A stretch of DNA of 61,813 bases from Thermodesulfovibrio sp. (GTDB lineage Bacteria > Nitrospirota > Thermodesulfovibrionia > Thermodesulfovibrionales > Thermodesulfovibrionaceae): the NCBI GenBank assembly GCA_020725335.1, contig DYFF01000014.1, positions 1-61,813 of the forward strand, given 5' to 3'. The position numbers and the translations under genes were made by a program. Under the pieces are notes generated by a model, which saw only the letters and a program-made list of their open reading frames with translations, did not search any database and had not been told where the DNA came from. Of the stretch, positions 34,797 through 43,894 are shown in pieces (the first letter of the stretch is position 1; each line of letters begins with the position of its first letter).

Positions 34797-36011
34797 ATGC
34801 ATTACAAAATTAAAGTTAAACCAGAAGATTTTCAGGTAAGAGAAATAATCTCTTTGCCGATTGGAGAAAAAGGAGATTTTGGAGTTTTCAAGCTTAAAAA
34901 GAAAGGATGGAATACAGTTGATTTACTTAAAAAAATTGCTAAAAGATTCTCTATTCCTCTAGAAAACATTTCTTATGGTGGTAAAAAAGACAGACATGCA
35001 TTAACAGAGCAATTTATAACCATAAAAAATCCACCGAAAAGATTACACATTAAAGAGGAAAATTTTTCTTTAAAACTTGTCGGATTTTCAGATGAACCAA
35101 TGCAGCCAAGATATATAGAGGGCAATTATTTTTTTGTTGTTATAAGGTCAATTTCAAAAGAAACTGAGGAGTTTCTTTATTCTCCCTTAGAAAGCATTAA
35201 AAAAGAGGGATTTATCAACTATTTTGACGATCAGAGATTTGGCAGTTTTGACCCTAAACAGGGTTTTATCGGTGAAAAAATAATAAAAGAACATTACAAT
35301 GGTGCTCTTAAAATATATCTTACTCATGTATATCCTGAGGATAAAAAGGAATCAAAAGAAAGAAAAAGATTTCTCTTTGAACATTGGGGTAATTGGGAAG
35401 AATGTTTAAAGGTTGCTAAAACAGAAATGGAAAAGTTCTCATTTAATCGATTAAATATAAATTCAAAGGATTATTTGAATATTTTAAGAAGAATTTCAAA
35501 AGAAGATATGTCAATGTTTTTTGCTGCCTATCAGAGTTTTCTATGGAATGAAGTTGTAAAAAGACTTCTTCTATCTATTTTGAATTGGGACAACATTTTA
35601 ATTCATAGAGGTGTTGCGGGAGATTATGTTTTTTTTGATAAGATAGATGAGAGAAGTTGGAAATATCTCAAGGGCTTAACTATTCCAACTGCTTCTTCAA
35701 AGGCAAAAATGTCTGATAAACTTACAGAGAAGATTTATCATGACTTGCTTAATCAAAGAGGAGTAAAGCCTTCAATGTTTAATCTAAGAAAGCTAAGGCA
35801 GGCTTTTTTTAAATCAGTAGACAGAGACGTTTTGGTTATTCCAGAGGAATTTGAATACAGGACAGAAGATGACGAGATTTATAAGGGAAAGAGAAAACTT
35901 TTTTTACAGTTTTTTCTACCAAGGGGAAGCTATGCAACTATGCTTATAAAGAGAATTTTTGCTAAGAAGCTAAAGGAAGGAGGCACAGATGCCATACTTT
36001 GTAGTGCATGA
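34797..36011 (+). CDS. truD: tRNA pseudouridine(13) synthase TruD
   Basis: Isomerises U13 of tRNA-Glu to pseudouridine. Seen: N-terminal KVKPEDFQVREI, catalytic Asp D65 in SYGGKKDRHALTEQFI, NYFDDQRFGSFD, and LPRGSYATMLIKRIF at the end. At 404 residues it is longer than E. coli TruD (349), as in many thermophiles. RBS AAAGGA lies near 34785. Its 3' end overlaps the phosphoesterase gene by 23 bp. Confidence 0.93.
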   Translation: MHYKIKVKPEDFQVREIISLPIGEKGDFGVFKLKKKGWNTVDLLKKIAKRFSIPLENISYGGKKDRHALTEQFITIKNPPKRLHIKEENFSLKLVGFSDEPMQPRYIEGNYFFVVIRSISKETEEFLYSPLESIKKEGFINYFDDQRFGSFDPKQGFIGEKIIKEHYNGALKIYLTHVYPEDKKESKERKRFLFEHWGNWEECLKVAKTEMEKFSFNRLNINSKDYLNILRRISKEDMSMFFAAYQSFLWNEVVKRLLLSILNWDNILIHRGVAGDYVFFDKIDERSWKYLKGLTIPTASSKAKMSDKLTEKIYHDLLNQRGVKPSMFNLRKLRQAFFKSVDRDVLVIPEEFEYRTEDDEIYKGKRKLFLQFFLPRGSYATMLIKRIFAKKLKEGGTDAILCSA

Positions 36012-36408
36012 GCATCATGCAAGGCAGCTTCATTTTGACCTAAGACTTGAAAGAGACGGTGTTCTAAAATCATGGGCAATTCCAAAGGGTCCTTCAATGA
36101 ATCCTCAGGATAAAAGACTCGCCATAATGGTGGAAGACCATCCCCTTGATTACGGAGATTTTGAAGGAATTATTCCAGAAGGTCATTACGGAGCCGGTAA
36201 AGTCTACATATGGGATACGGGGGAATACAATACTGTAAAGGGCTCTATTGAGGAAGGACAATGGGAAGTGGATATAAAGGGAGAAATACTTAAGGGAAGA
36301 TTTGTTCTATTAAGGCTTAAAAGCGGAGAAAATAACTGGCTTTTTATAAAGAAAAAGGATACCTTTGCAGATTATAATTTTAAACTGACCTATAGAGCAA
36401 AGAAATAG
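35989..36408 (+). CDS. stand-alone LigD-type 3'-phosphoesterase
   Basis: A 139-residue protein matching the PE domain of bacterial DNA ligase D: VVHEHHARQLHFDLRLERDGVLKSW, IPKGPSMNPQDKRLA, VEDHPLDYGDFEGIIPEGHYGAG and KGRFVLLRLKS. The His/Asp/Arg metal-site residues are present. Such enzymes trim 3'-ribonucleotides and 3'-phosphates at breaks. No ligase, polymerase or Ku is in the window. It begins inside truD, so translation is coupled. Confidence 0.92.
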   Translation: MPYFVVHEHHARQLHFDLRLERDGVLKSWAIPKGPSMNPQDKRLAIMVEDHPLDYGDFEGIIPEGHYGAGKVYIWDTGEYNTVKGSIEEGQWEVDIKGEILKGRFVLLRLKSGENNWLFIKKKDTFADYNFKLTYRAKK

Positions 36409-36468
36409 TTTTTCAAACTTTAGTCTGATTTGTTAAAATTTTAAAATTAAAAAATTTGGGGGTGAAGT

Positions 36469-36939
36469 ATGAAAAAAGTTTTAGTTGCCTACTATTCAAG
36501 ATCAGGCAATACAGAGAAAATGGCAAAAATGCTTGCTGAAGGGCTTTCAAAAAAGGGTATTTCCGTTGACCTTATGACTGTTGATAAGGTAAATATTGAC
36601 AGCTTGCCTCAGTATGATGGTTACATTATTGGTTCACCAAACTACTTTGGAACTATGGCAGCGGAGGTAAAAAAATTTATAGATGATAGTGTGAAGTATT
36701 ACAGAAAAATAGAAGGAAAGCTTGTGGCAGCCTTTACCTCAACTGGTATGATTGGTGGAGGAGGTGAAACAGTCTGCCTTGATATTCTCAAAGCATTTCT
36801 CATTCACGGATGTCTATGCCTTGGTTTTACAAGACTTGGGCATTACGGACCAGTCTCAATTGGAAAACCAGACAGTAGGGTTGAAAAAGAGATAGATGAG
36901 ATGGTCAATAAGTACGCGGAGGTATTGGAGAGGGTTTAA
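36469..36939 (+). CDS. flavodoxin-family protein
   Basis: A 156-residue FMN protein. Phosphate-binding loop YYSRSGNTEKMAKMLAEGL, IIGSPNYFGTMAAEVKKFID and AFTSTGMIGGGGETVCLDIL match the flavodoxin/WrbA-like fold, suggesting low-potential electron transfer or quinone reduction. RBS GGGGGTG lies 5 nt before ATG. It overlaps the next gene by one base (TAATG). Confidence 0.85.
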   Translation: MKKVLVAYYSRSGNTEKMAKMLAEGLSKKGISVDLMTVDKVNIDSLPQYDGYIIGSPNYFGTMAAEVKKFIDDSVKYYRKIEGKLVAAFTSTGMIGGGGETVCLDILKAFLIHGCLCLGFTRLGHYGPVSIGKPDSRVEKEIDEMVNKYAEVLERV

Positions 36940-38249
36940 TGGTTAAATTTCAAGACTTAGTAGAAGGCAGAGAAAAAGTTCTCATAATAGGGTTGGGATA
37001 TGTGGGATTACCTTTAGCTATTTCTATGTCAAAGCAATTTAAAGTTGTTGGTTATGATAAAAATTCCGATAGAGTGAAACAACTTAAAAAGGGAGAAGAC
37101 CTAACAGGTGAAGTTACAAAGGAAGAATTGCGTAATTCAGGAATTGAATTCACCGATACTTTATCAAAAAGGCAGAAATTTAAATTCATAATAGTGGCAG
37201 TACCAACTCCTGTTGATAAGCTAAAAAATCCTGATTTATCCTTTTTACTTTCAGCCTCTCAGATTGTTGGACAAGCTATTGCAAAAGGTTGTGTAGCGGT
37301 GTTTGAATCTACCGTTTATCCTGGAGCAACAGAAGAAGTATGTATTCCTATTATTGAAAAAGAAAGCGGTTTACGGTGGAAAAGAGATTTTTGGATAGGT
37401 TATTCACCTGAGAGAGTAAATCCTGGAGACAGGGAGCATACAATAGAAAGGGTCGTTAAAGTTGTATCAGGAGATACTCCTCAAACACTCGAGCTTGTAG
37501 CATCGGTTTATGGAAAAGTAATCAAGGCAGGTGTCTACAAAGCTCCAGATATAAAAACAGCAGAAGCCGCTAAGGTAATTGAGAATATTCAAAGAGATAT
37601 AAACATAGCCTTGATGAATGAACTTGCTATTGTATTTCACAAACTTGGGCTTGATACAAAAGAAGTTTTAAAAGCTTCCAGAACAAAGTGGAACTTTTTA
37701 CCCTTTGAACCAGGCCTTGTAGGCGGACACTGTATACCTGTTGACCCTTACTATCTTGCACGCAAAGCAGTTGAAGTGGGGCACGTTCCAGAGTTGATTT
37801 TAGCTGGCAGAGGTGTAAACGAGTACATTCCTCTTTATATAGCTCACGAAATTTTGAAGATTTTGATTAAAGCAGGCAAAAGAGTAAAAGGCTCAAAGGT
37901 GTTAATTTTAGGTGCAACTTTTAAGGAAAATGTCCCTGACCTTAGAAACAGCAAGGTTCTTGGGCTTAGCAAAGAATTGGAGGATTTTGGTATAAAGGTT
38001 TATGTCTATGATCCTTTTGTGAAAGATAATGCTCTGGAGGAGCAAAAAATTAATCTGGTAAAAAATGTTAAGGATAAAACTCCCTATGACTGTATTGTGA
38101 TAGCTGTGAAACATGATATCTTTATTGAGAGCTTTAATCTTGACTTTTATGCAGAGTTTATGAATAAACCTTCAGTACTTATTGATATAAAGGGCGTTTA
38201 TGACAGAAGGGAAGCAGAAAACAGAGGTTTTGTCTATTGGAGATTATAG
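36939..38249 (+). CDS. nucleotide-sugar (UDP-HexNAc-type) dehydrogenase
   Basis: 436 residues. NAD-dependent four-electron oxidation of a UDP-sugar to the uronic acid. Seen: Rossmann IIGLGYVGLPLAISMS, KNPDLSFLLSAS, FESTVYPGATEEVCIP, PERVNPGDREH, catalytic Cys in GLVGGHCIPVDPYYLA, and the GATFKENVPDLRNSKV C-terminal domain. The GEDLTGEV loop is typical of the WbpA/TviB group that makes acidic HexNAc units of O-antigens and capsules. It converges with the LPS glycosyltransferase cluster and may feed it. Confidence 0.9.
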   Translation: MVKFQDLVEGREKVLIIGLGYVGLPLAISMSKQFKVVGYDKNSDRVKQLKKGEDLTGEVTKEELRNSGIEFTDTLSKRQKFKFIIVAVPTPVDKLKNPDLSFLLSASQIVGQAIAKGCVAVFESTVYPGATEEVCIPIIEKESGLRWKRDFWIGYSPERVNPGDREHTIERVVKVVSGDTPQTLELVASVYGKVIKAGVYKAPDIKTAEAAKVIENIQRDINIALMNELAIVFHKLGLDTKEVLKASRTKWNFLPFEPGLVGGHCIPVDPYYLARKAVEVGHVPELILAGRGVNEYIPLYIAHEILKILIKAGKRVKGSKVLILGATFKENVPDLRNSKVLGLSKELEDFGIKVYVYDPFVKDNALEEQKINLVKNVKDKTPYDCIVIAVKHDIFIESFNLDFYAEFMNKPSVLIDIKGVYDRREAENRGFVYWRL

Positions 38250-38255
38250 AGATTA

Positions 38256-39344
38256 TTATATTTTAATATTTGTAAGGTAACTTTTAAGCATTCCTTTACA
38301 CATATTTTCAATAGTATATTTGGTTCTGACTTTTTCCATACCCTTTAATCCCATGTTATATGCTTTATCTGGATTCTTTAGAAGTTCGATAATTCTCTTT
38401 GCAATCTCCTCAGAGTTTCCTGGTGAAACAAGGTATCCGTTTACTTCATGGTCAATTACTTCTTTTACTCCATCCACGTTTGAGCCAATGACAGGTTTTC
38501 CTATTGCCATAGCTTCTATAAAGGACGTTCCAAGGGCTTCTTGAAGAGTTGGCAACACAAAAATATCTATTGATTTGAGAACCTGAGGTACGTCATCCCT
38601 ATGACCAACCATGATAACATTTTTAGATAATCTATACTGTTTGATTTTTTCTTCAATATTTTTTCTTTGGGGACCATCTCCAACTAAAATAAAAACTGTT
38701 TCAGGAATTTCTTTTAAAACTTCAGGGATTGCCTCAAGCAGAATGTGATGCCCTTTTTTCTTTCTTAAAACTGCCACAGTGCCAATCAAAGGTGTGCCTT
38801 CACTAAGTCCTAACTCTTCTCTTAAAGAGGCTTGTACTTTATCAGGATTAAATCTCTCAATATCAATTCCCGTTGGAACTGCGAAGACTTTTTTTGGATA
38901 GACACCTTTACTGATGAGATGGTTTCTAACATAATCGCTGACTGTTACAACAACATCAACAAGATATTTATAAGAAAAAGTGGATGTAATGGGTAAGGCA
39001 AGATGTCTGGTTCTTACTACTAAAGGATGTTTTTTCAAGAGCTTTGCAGCAATCCCTGTGATATAGGTATCTTTACCACTGTGAGTATTTACTACATTAA
39101 TGTTTAATTTACGGATTAGCCTTGCTGTATAGTAGATTGCTTTGATATCGTAGCTTTTTCTCATAGGATGCATGAAAACTTCTATACCAGCCTCTTGGGC
39201 TTTCCTGGCAAGTCCACTTTCAGGTTGACAGAGAATATATGCCTTAGCACCTAATTTTTCTATCCCTCTGCATTCATTTAAAATCCTATTTTCCTGTCCA
39301 CCCCACCCAGGGGAGGATTCTGTGTGAAGAACTTTAAGTGTCAT
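38256..39344 (-). CDS. GT4 glycosyltransferase
   Basis: 362 residues, GT-B fold. N-terminal HTESSPGWGGQENRIL, central TVAVLRKKKGHHILLEA and LVGDGPQRK, donor-site motif LPTLQEALGTSFIEAMAIGKPVIGS with the EAMA retaining-enzyme glutamate. It is the last gene of the leftward LPS cluster, one base after the GT9 gene upstream. The acceptor sugar cannot be inferred. Confidence 0.88.
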   Translation of the reverse strand: MTLKVLHTESSPGWGGQENRILNECRGIEKLGAKAYILCQPESGLARKAQEAGIEVFMHPMRKSYDIKAIYYTARLIRKLNINVVNTHSGKDTYITGIAAKLLKKHPLVVRTRHLALPITSTFSYKYLVDVVVTVSDYVRNHLISKGVYPKKVFAVPTGIDIERFNPDKVQASLREELGLSEGTPLIGTVAVLRKKKGHHILLEAIPEVLKEIPETVFILVGDGPQRKNIEEKIKQYRLSKNVIMVGHRDDVPQVLKSIDIFVLPTLQEALGTSFIEAMAIGKPVIGSNVDGVKEVIDHEVNGYLVSPGNSEEIAKRIIELLKNPDKAYNMGLKGMEKVRTKYTIENMCKGMLKSYLTNIKI

Positions 39345-40430
39345 CTAATTTATTTTCTCCTCCATCAAGAGAACTATTGTCTCATATACTGATTCAACAT
39401 CTACATTATCTGCTCTTTTATTACTTCCTTTTAGAATAACATGTCTTACTCCCCACGGTCTCCATTTGATAGGATCTGTTGAACCCCATATAGTCACAAT
39501 AGGCTTACCAAGTGCTGCAGCTATATGCATAGCGCCTCCATCAAGACAGACAACAAATTCAGCGAAACTTAATGAAGCAATAAGCTCTCCTAGATGGGTA
39601 GTCTTAAAAGGAATAATTTCAGGTACTGCTTTAATTATAATTTCTGCTTTCTCATCATCTCCAGGGTGATAGGGATTGCTTTCAGACCCAGGAGACCATA
39701 AAAGCATTATACTAGCATTATGATTTTTTAAAATAAGTTTTGCAAGTTTTATAAATTTATCAGCAGGCCATCTGTTTTCGGGTTTTCTACTGCTTATGTG
39801 GAAGGCAATGAGGATTTTATCTTGTTTTACTTTACTATCATGTTTACCATGGCTGTCATTTAGATGGGTCTCAATGACCCCGAAGAATTTCTTCTTTTTA
39901 AACAATTCATTTATTTTTTCAATCTCATGTGATGATGGATATATCCTCATTTTGTCTGGTTTTCCGTTTATTCCCAATTGTGGAAGCAAGGCAAAAACTC
40001 TTTCTACTTCATGCATTGGTTTTTGAGGTTCTCTGAGAGGTATATTATAAAAAAATGATTTTTTAATTCTTGTTGGTAAATATCCAATTCTTAATTTAGC
40101 TCCTGTCATATATGTATATCTTGCAAGTCTTGGAGAATATGAACCACAAGCAATTGCGATATCATATTTTTCTTTTCTTATTTTTGAGAGAACTCTGATA
40201 TTATTCCACCAAACAGTAAACTTGTTTTTCTCAGGAAGATGTTTAGCTTTTTCATAAATATATATCTCATCAATATCTGGATTATTTTTTACTGCATCTG
40301 CATTGTAAGAGTTTACAAGGATTCCAATTTTTGCCTCAGGATAAGCCGACCTTACTGCATGTATTGCAGGAGTTGTGCATATGAGATCACCAATATTGTC
40401 ACGACGGATGAAGAGGATTTTTGAGATCAA
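39345..40430 (-). CDS. GT9 heptosyltransferase-like protein
   Basis: 361 residues of the ADP-heptose:LPS heptosyltransferase family. Seen: N-terminal ILFIRRDNIGDLICTTPAIHAVR, NRWPADKFIKLAKLI, and CLDGGAMHIAAALGKPIVTIWGSTDPIKWRPWG. An insertion near 185-210 (ETHLNDSHGKHDSKVKQD) is unusual. It overlaps the upstream GT4 gene by 4 bp. It is one of three GT9 proteins here, fitting a multi-heptose inner core. Confidence 0.88.
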   Translation of the reverse strand: MISKILFIRRDNIGDLICTTPAIHAVRSAYPEAKIGILVNSYNADAVKNNPDIDEIYIYEKAKHLPEKNKFTVWWNNIRVLSKIRKEKYDIAIACGSYSPRLARYTYMTGAKLRIGYLPTRIKKSFFYNIPLREPQKPMHEVERVFALLPQLGINGKPDKMRIYPSSHEIEKINELFKKKKFFGVIETHLNDSHGKHDSKVKQDKILIAFHISSRKPENRWPADKFIKLAKLILKNHNASIMLLWSPGSESNPYHPGDDEKAEIIIKAVPEIIPFKTTHLGELIASLSFAEFVVCLDGGAMHIAAALGKPIVTIWGSTDPIKWRPWGVRHVILKGSNKRADNVDVESVYETIVLLMEEKIN

Positions 40431-41578
40431 ATTAACACTCTACAAATTTCATAAATTTTATCAGCTCTATTTTCATAGGTATAATCTTGAGCTTTTATCT
40501 TTGCATTAGTGCTTAATTTTTTATACAATTCTTTTGAATTCAAGAGTTTTTTTATCGCTGCTGAAAGGGCTTCAGGGTTGCCGGGTTGAAAAAATATAGC
40601 AGTTTCATTATCTTGTAAGATTTCCCTAAAAGCTGGTAAATCAGAAGCAACTATAGGAACCCCTGCAGCCATGTATTCAAATAATTTTAAAGGAGAGGAA
40701 AACTGTGACGGACCTTCCGCAATATTAGGTAAAACAGCAGCTTTAGCTTTCGAAAGATACTTTGGTATCAACTGGTGAGGTACTGATCCAATAAATTCAA
40801 CTCTTTGTGCCACATTTTCCTTTATAGCTAATTCTTTTAGTTTTTCAAGTCTGTTTCCTCCACCTATAATTAATAATTTTTCGTTTGGAATGAACTTCAT
40901 TGCTGATATCAGAACATCTACCCCCTTCCATTCATATAAGCTTCCAGTGTAACAGATGAAGGAATTATCTAAATTTCTATTTATTTCAAGCCATTCTTTT
41001 TTGAACGCGTCATGTACTCCGAAGATTTTATCTTCTTTAACATTGATTAATTTTATTAAAAAATCTTTAAGTTGATTTGAAATACATATTAATCCATCAA
41101 CTTCTCTGTAAACTTTAATTTCGCTTTTTTTTAGCTTTGCTTTTTTGGATGAGTTCAATGAATCATTTAGATGAAATAATTCATGAACTTCAAAAGTAAT
41201 AGGGTTCTTAATTATTTTTCGGAATCTTAATAGAAATTTTGCAAGTTTAAGATGCCTGAGAAATATAACAGCTTTTTCTTTTTTTCTTAGTAATAGATAT
41301 GCTAAAAGTGAAAAATTGAAAATTCCATTCCAAGAAATTTTGAGATATTTATCTCTTTCTCTTCTTAGTATAGGTAGTTTAATTATCTTTAGATTTTCAC
41401 AGGGTGGAAGTCCATAAAAATCAAAAATTTTTTCTTTATCATATCCTTTCTTCAACCCAGTAATGAGCTTTACTGACAGACCCTTTTGAGCAAGGGCATG
41501 ACAAGTATTTATAATTTGAATAAACCTTGCTCTGTTGTCAGGAAACTTTTCTGGAACTGGATATATTAATTCAAGCAT
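40427..41578 (-). CDS. GT4 glycosyltransferase
   Basis: 383 residues. GT-B features: VKLITGLKKGYD, FEVHELFHLNDSL, FICYTGSLYEWKGVDVLISAM, LLIIGGGNRLEKLKEL and SSPLKLFEYMAAGVPIVASDLPA with the donor-site Glu. It overlaps the O-antigen ligase gene by 8 bp and the GT9 gene by 4 bp. It adds one sugar of the LPS core or O-chain; specificity unknown. Confidence 0.87.
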   Translation of the reverse strand: MLELIYPVPEKFPDNRARFIQIINTCHALAQKGLSVKLITGLKKGYDKEKIFDFYGLPPCENLKIIKLPILRRERDKYLKISWNGIFNFSLLAYLLLRKKEKAVIFLRHLKLAKFLLRFRKIIKNPITFEVHELFHLNDSLNSSKKAKLKKSEIKVYREVDGLICISNQLKDFLIKLINVKEDKIFGVHDAFKKEWLEINRNLDNSFICYTGSLYEWKGVDVLISAMKFIPNEKLLIIGGGNRLEKLKELAIKENVAQRVEFIGSVPHQLIPKYLSKAKAAVLPNIAEGPSQFSSPLKLFEYMAAGVPIVASDLPAFREILQDNETAIFFQPGNPEALSAAIKKLLNSKELYKKLSTNAKIKAQDYTYENRADKIYEICRVLI

Positions 41579-42788
41579 TCTTTATACTCCTCAGATATCT
41601 TATATAAGCTCCGATTAATGGAATTATAAAAAGTAATTGAGTAAAAGGAGTATCTTCTACCAGTCCATGAATTATAAGAATAGCTAAAATAGAAATCAAT
41701 GATAGCGCGAAAAACTTCATCTCTATAGGTTGTTCTATTTTAAAATTTTTAATCAGAATTCCGATGGAAGTAAAGAGCATAGTAAGAAAAACTGAAAGTC
41801 CAAATATTCCTTGCTTATACAATGTATATAAATAAATGTTATGAGGTGAATATAACTCTGGAGGTTCTATACCGAATCTTTTAAGATAGTATTTTTTGAA
41901 ATCTTCAAGATAAGTCATTCTTCCAAGCCCATTACCAAAAATTTTATTGATAAGAGGAAGATTTTTATATGACTCTATTGCAATAGGCCAGACAAATTCT
42001 CTCCTCTGCGAAGTATCCCCCTTTATAAGTTGGTCAAATTTCATCTTTAAATAAGATGGAGAAATTGTTGCTATGATTATAAAAATTGAAAGAGTGAGAG
42101 AACTTAAAGTGATTGATATTTTTTTGATATTCCCTTTTGATATATATGAGTAACCAACCAACCACACAAATAAACCCGAAATTACACTTATCCATCCTCC
42201 TCTACTTCCTGTTAGAATGATAGCGATTAAAAATAGTGGTAGAACACCTAAACTGGCATATTTTAGAAATTTTTTCTTTCCAAGAAAGATAAAATAAAGA
42301 GTAAAAGGAAAAAGTATTTCTAAGGGATAGATATACATTCTTATAGTGATTCCAAAATCCTGCTTTTCTGAAATAATTTTTGTAAAGAAAGTCTGAATTG
42401 TAAGAGCAGTAAAAAGGAAAGCTAAAAAGATGAATAAATTGTTTAATTTTTCTAATTCTTGAGAGGTTCGAAAAATATAGGTGAAGGCAATAAAGAATAG
42501 AAACAACTTTAGATAAGTTCTATTAAACCATTTTAGTGAATACATAGGTTCTGGAGACACAACGGAGGCAATAATTCCTGAAAAACATAGAATTACAAGC
42601 AAAATAAAAATACTGTTTTTTATATCAACTGGATTTTCTCGTGTTAAAGAGGCACCAATGAGCAGTAGAATTGGTGGTAAGTAAATACCAATTTCTCTTA
42701 ATGATGTTCCTTTGTCCAAAAATAAAAAAATTATCAGTATATATATCAGAAATTGTGATATTTTTAACAAAATTTTTTTAATTTTCAT
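41571..42788 (-). CDS. O-antigen ligase family membrane protein
   Basis: 405 residues with about 11-12 membrane helices and the Wzy_C/WaaL signature: TGSRGGWISVISGLFVWLVG with the Arg pair, and the periplasmic loop SPHNIYLYTLYKQGIFGLSVF with the conserved His. It ligates O-antigen to lipid A-core in the periplasm, or is an O-antigen polymerase (Wzy); the two are hard to tell apart by sequence. It overlaps its neighbours by 1-8 bp. Confidence 0.85.
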   Translation of the reverse strand: MKIKKILLKISQFLIYILIIFLFLDKGTSLREIGIYLPPILLLIGASLTRENPVDIKNSIFILLVILCFSGIIASVVSPEPMYSLKWFNRTYLKLFLFFIAFTYIFRTSQELEKLNNLFIFLAFLFTALTIQTFFTKIISEKQDFGITIRMYIYPLEILFPFTLYFIFLGKKKFLKYASLGVLPLFLIAIILTGSRGGWISVISGLFVWLVGYSYISKGNIKKISITLSSLTLSIFIIIATISPSYLKMKFDQLIKGDTSQRREFVWPIAIESYKNLPLINKIFGNGLGRMTYLEDFKKYYLKRFGIEPPELYSPHNIYLYTLYKQGIFGLSVFLTMLFTSIGILIKNFKIEQPIEMKFFALSLISILAILIIHGLVEDTPFTQLLFIIPLIGAYIRYLRSIKNA

Positions 42789-43894
42789 TACTTGGTTATT
42801 CCTGTTTTTGTAAGAAATTTATCAATTATAATTTCCCAGCTAAATTTTTCCATAATTCTTTTTCTACCCTCCAAAGCCATTTCTTTTCGCAGAGATTCAT
42901 TATTGATCAAAAGTTTTAATTTAATCGCAATTTCCCTATCATTGCACGGCGACACTAGAAAACCACTCTTTCCAATAACTTCTGGAATGCCTCCAATATT
43001 TGTTGATATTACAGGTATTCCACATGACATCGCTTCTGCTATTGAAATTCCGAAAGTTTCATCAGCAAGACTCGGAAAGACGGCAACATGGGAGAGAGAG
43101 TAATATCTTGGCAATTGAGAATTCTCTTTGGTACCGAGAAATATAACATTATCTTCGACATGGAGAGCTTTAACTAGGTTTTCAAGATTTTTTTTATATT
43201 CCCCTTCTCCAATTATCAAGTATTTAATTTTAAATCCTTCTTCAATCAAAATTTTAACAGCTTTAATTCCATACTGAACTCCTTTTAAGCCTATTAATCT
43301 ACATACTGTGATAATGACGAAGTCGTCACTTATTTCTAATTCATCTCTAAGTTTTAAATCTTGATGGCGAGGGCTAAATAACTCTGTATCTATACCATTT
43401 GGCAAAATTCTTGGTTTTATACCCGAATAATCTTCTATCTGTTTAGCATTAAATTCACTACAGGAGAATAAAAAATCAACCTTTTTAATCATTGTTCTAT
43501 AGCCGGGGAAAAATTCTGTGCCACCCGAAAAAAAAATTATTTTACAATTTGTTAGTTTTTTCATATATAGAGCAAATGGTAAATCATAGGGTTTAAAAAT
43601 ACAGAAAAATTCATATTTATTTTTTTTCAATTCTGGCAAAGCATAATAAGCAAAAGAAAGCCTTTCCATGAATTTTCTAAAGCGAGAACCGAAGTTGGGA
43701 AATTTTTTACGAGAGATGTATGGTAAAGTTATTATTTGCAGATTTTCTTGAGAGGGCAAAATATCATTAGTTTCCCCTGCATATAAATCTATTTCAATTC
43801 CTTTTTTAGAGAGATTTTCTGCCAATCCCCAGCAAAAGCTCTCAATACCACCTTTTTGGATAGTAGTAGTTAAATTATAAAGAGTTATTTTCAT
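42788..43894 (-). CDS. GT4 glycosyltransferase
   Basis: 368 residues. Seen: IQKGGIESFCWGLAENLSK, ILPNGIDTELFSPRHQDLK, TVCRLIGLKGVQYGIKAVK, LIIGEGEYKKNLE, and FPSLADETFGISIAEAMSCG with the ExxxxxxxE donor motif. The N-terminal motif (GGIESFCWGLA) and final region fit sugar-nucleotide-dependent core or O-chain transferases. It overlaps the heptosyltransferase upstream by 20 bp. Confidence 0.87.
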   Translation of the reverse strand: MKITLYNLTTTIQKGGIESFCWGLAENLSKKGIEIDLYAGETNDILPSQENLQIITLPYISRKKFPNFGSRFRKFMERLSFAYYALPELKKNKYEFFCIFKPYDLPFALYMKKLTNCKIIFFSGGTEFFPGYRTMIKKVDFLFSCSEFNAKQIEDYSGIKPRILPNGIDTELFSPRHQDLKLRDELEISDDFVIITVCRLIGLKGVQYGIKAVKILIEEGFKIKYLIIGEGEYKKNLENLVKALHVEDNVIFLGTKENSQLPRYYSLSHVAVFPSLADETFGISIAEAMSCGIPVISTNIGGIPEVIGKSGFLVSPCNDREIAIKLKLLINNESLRKEMALEGRKRIMEKFSWEIIIDKFLTKTGITK

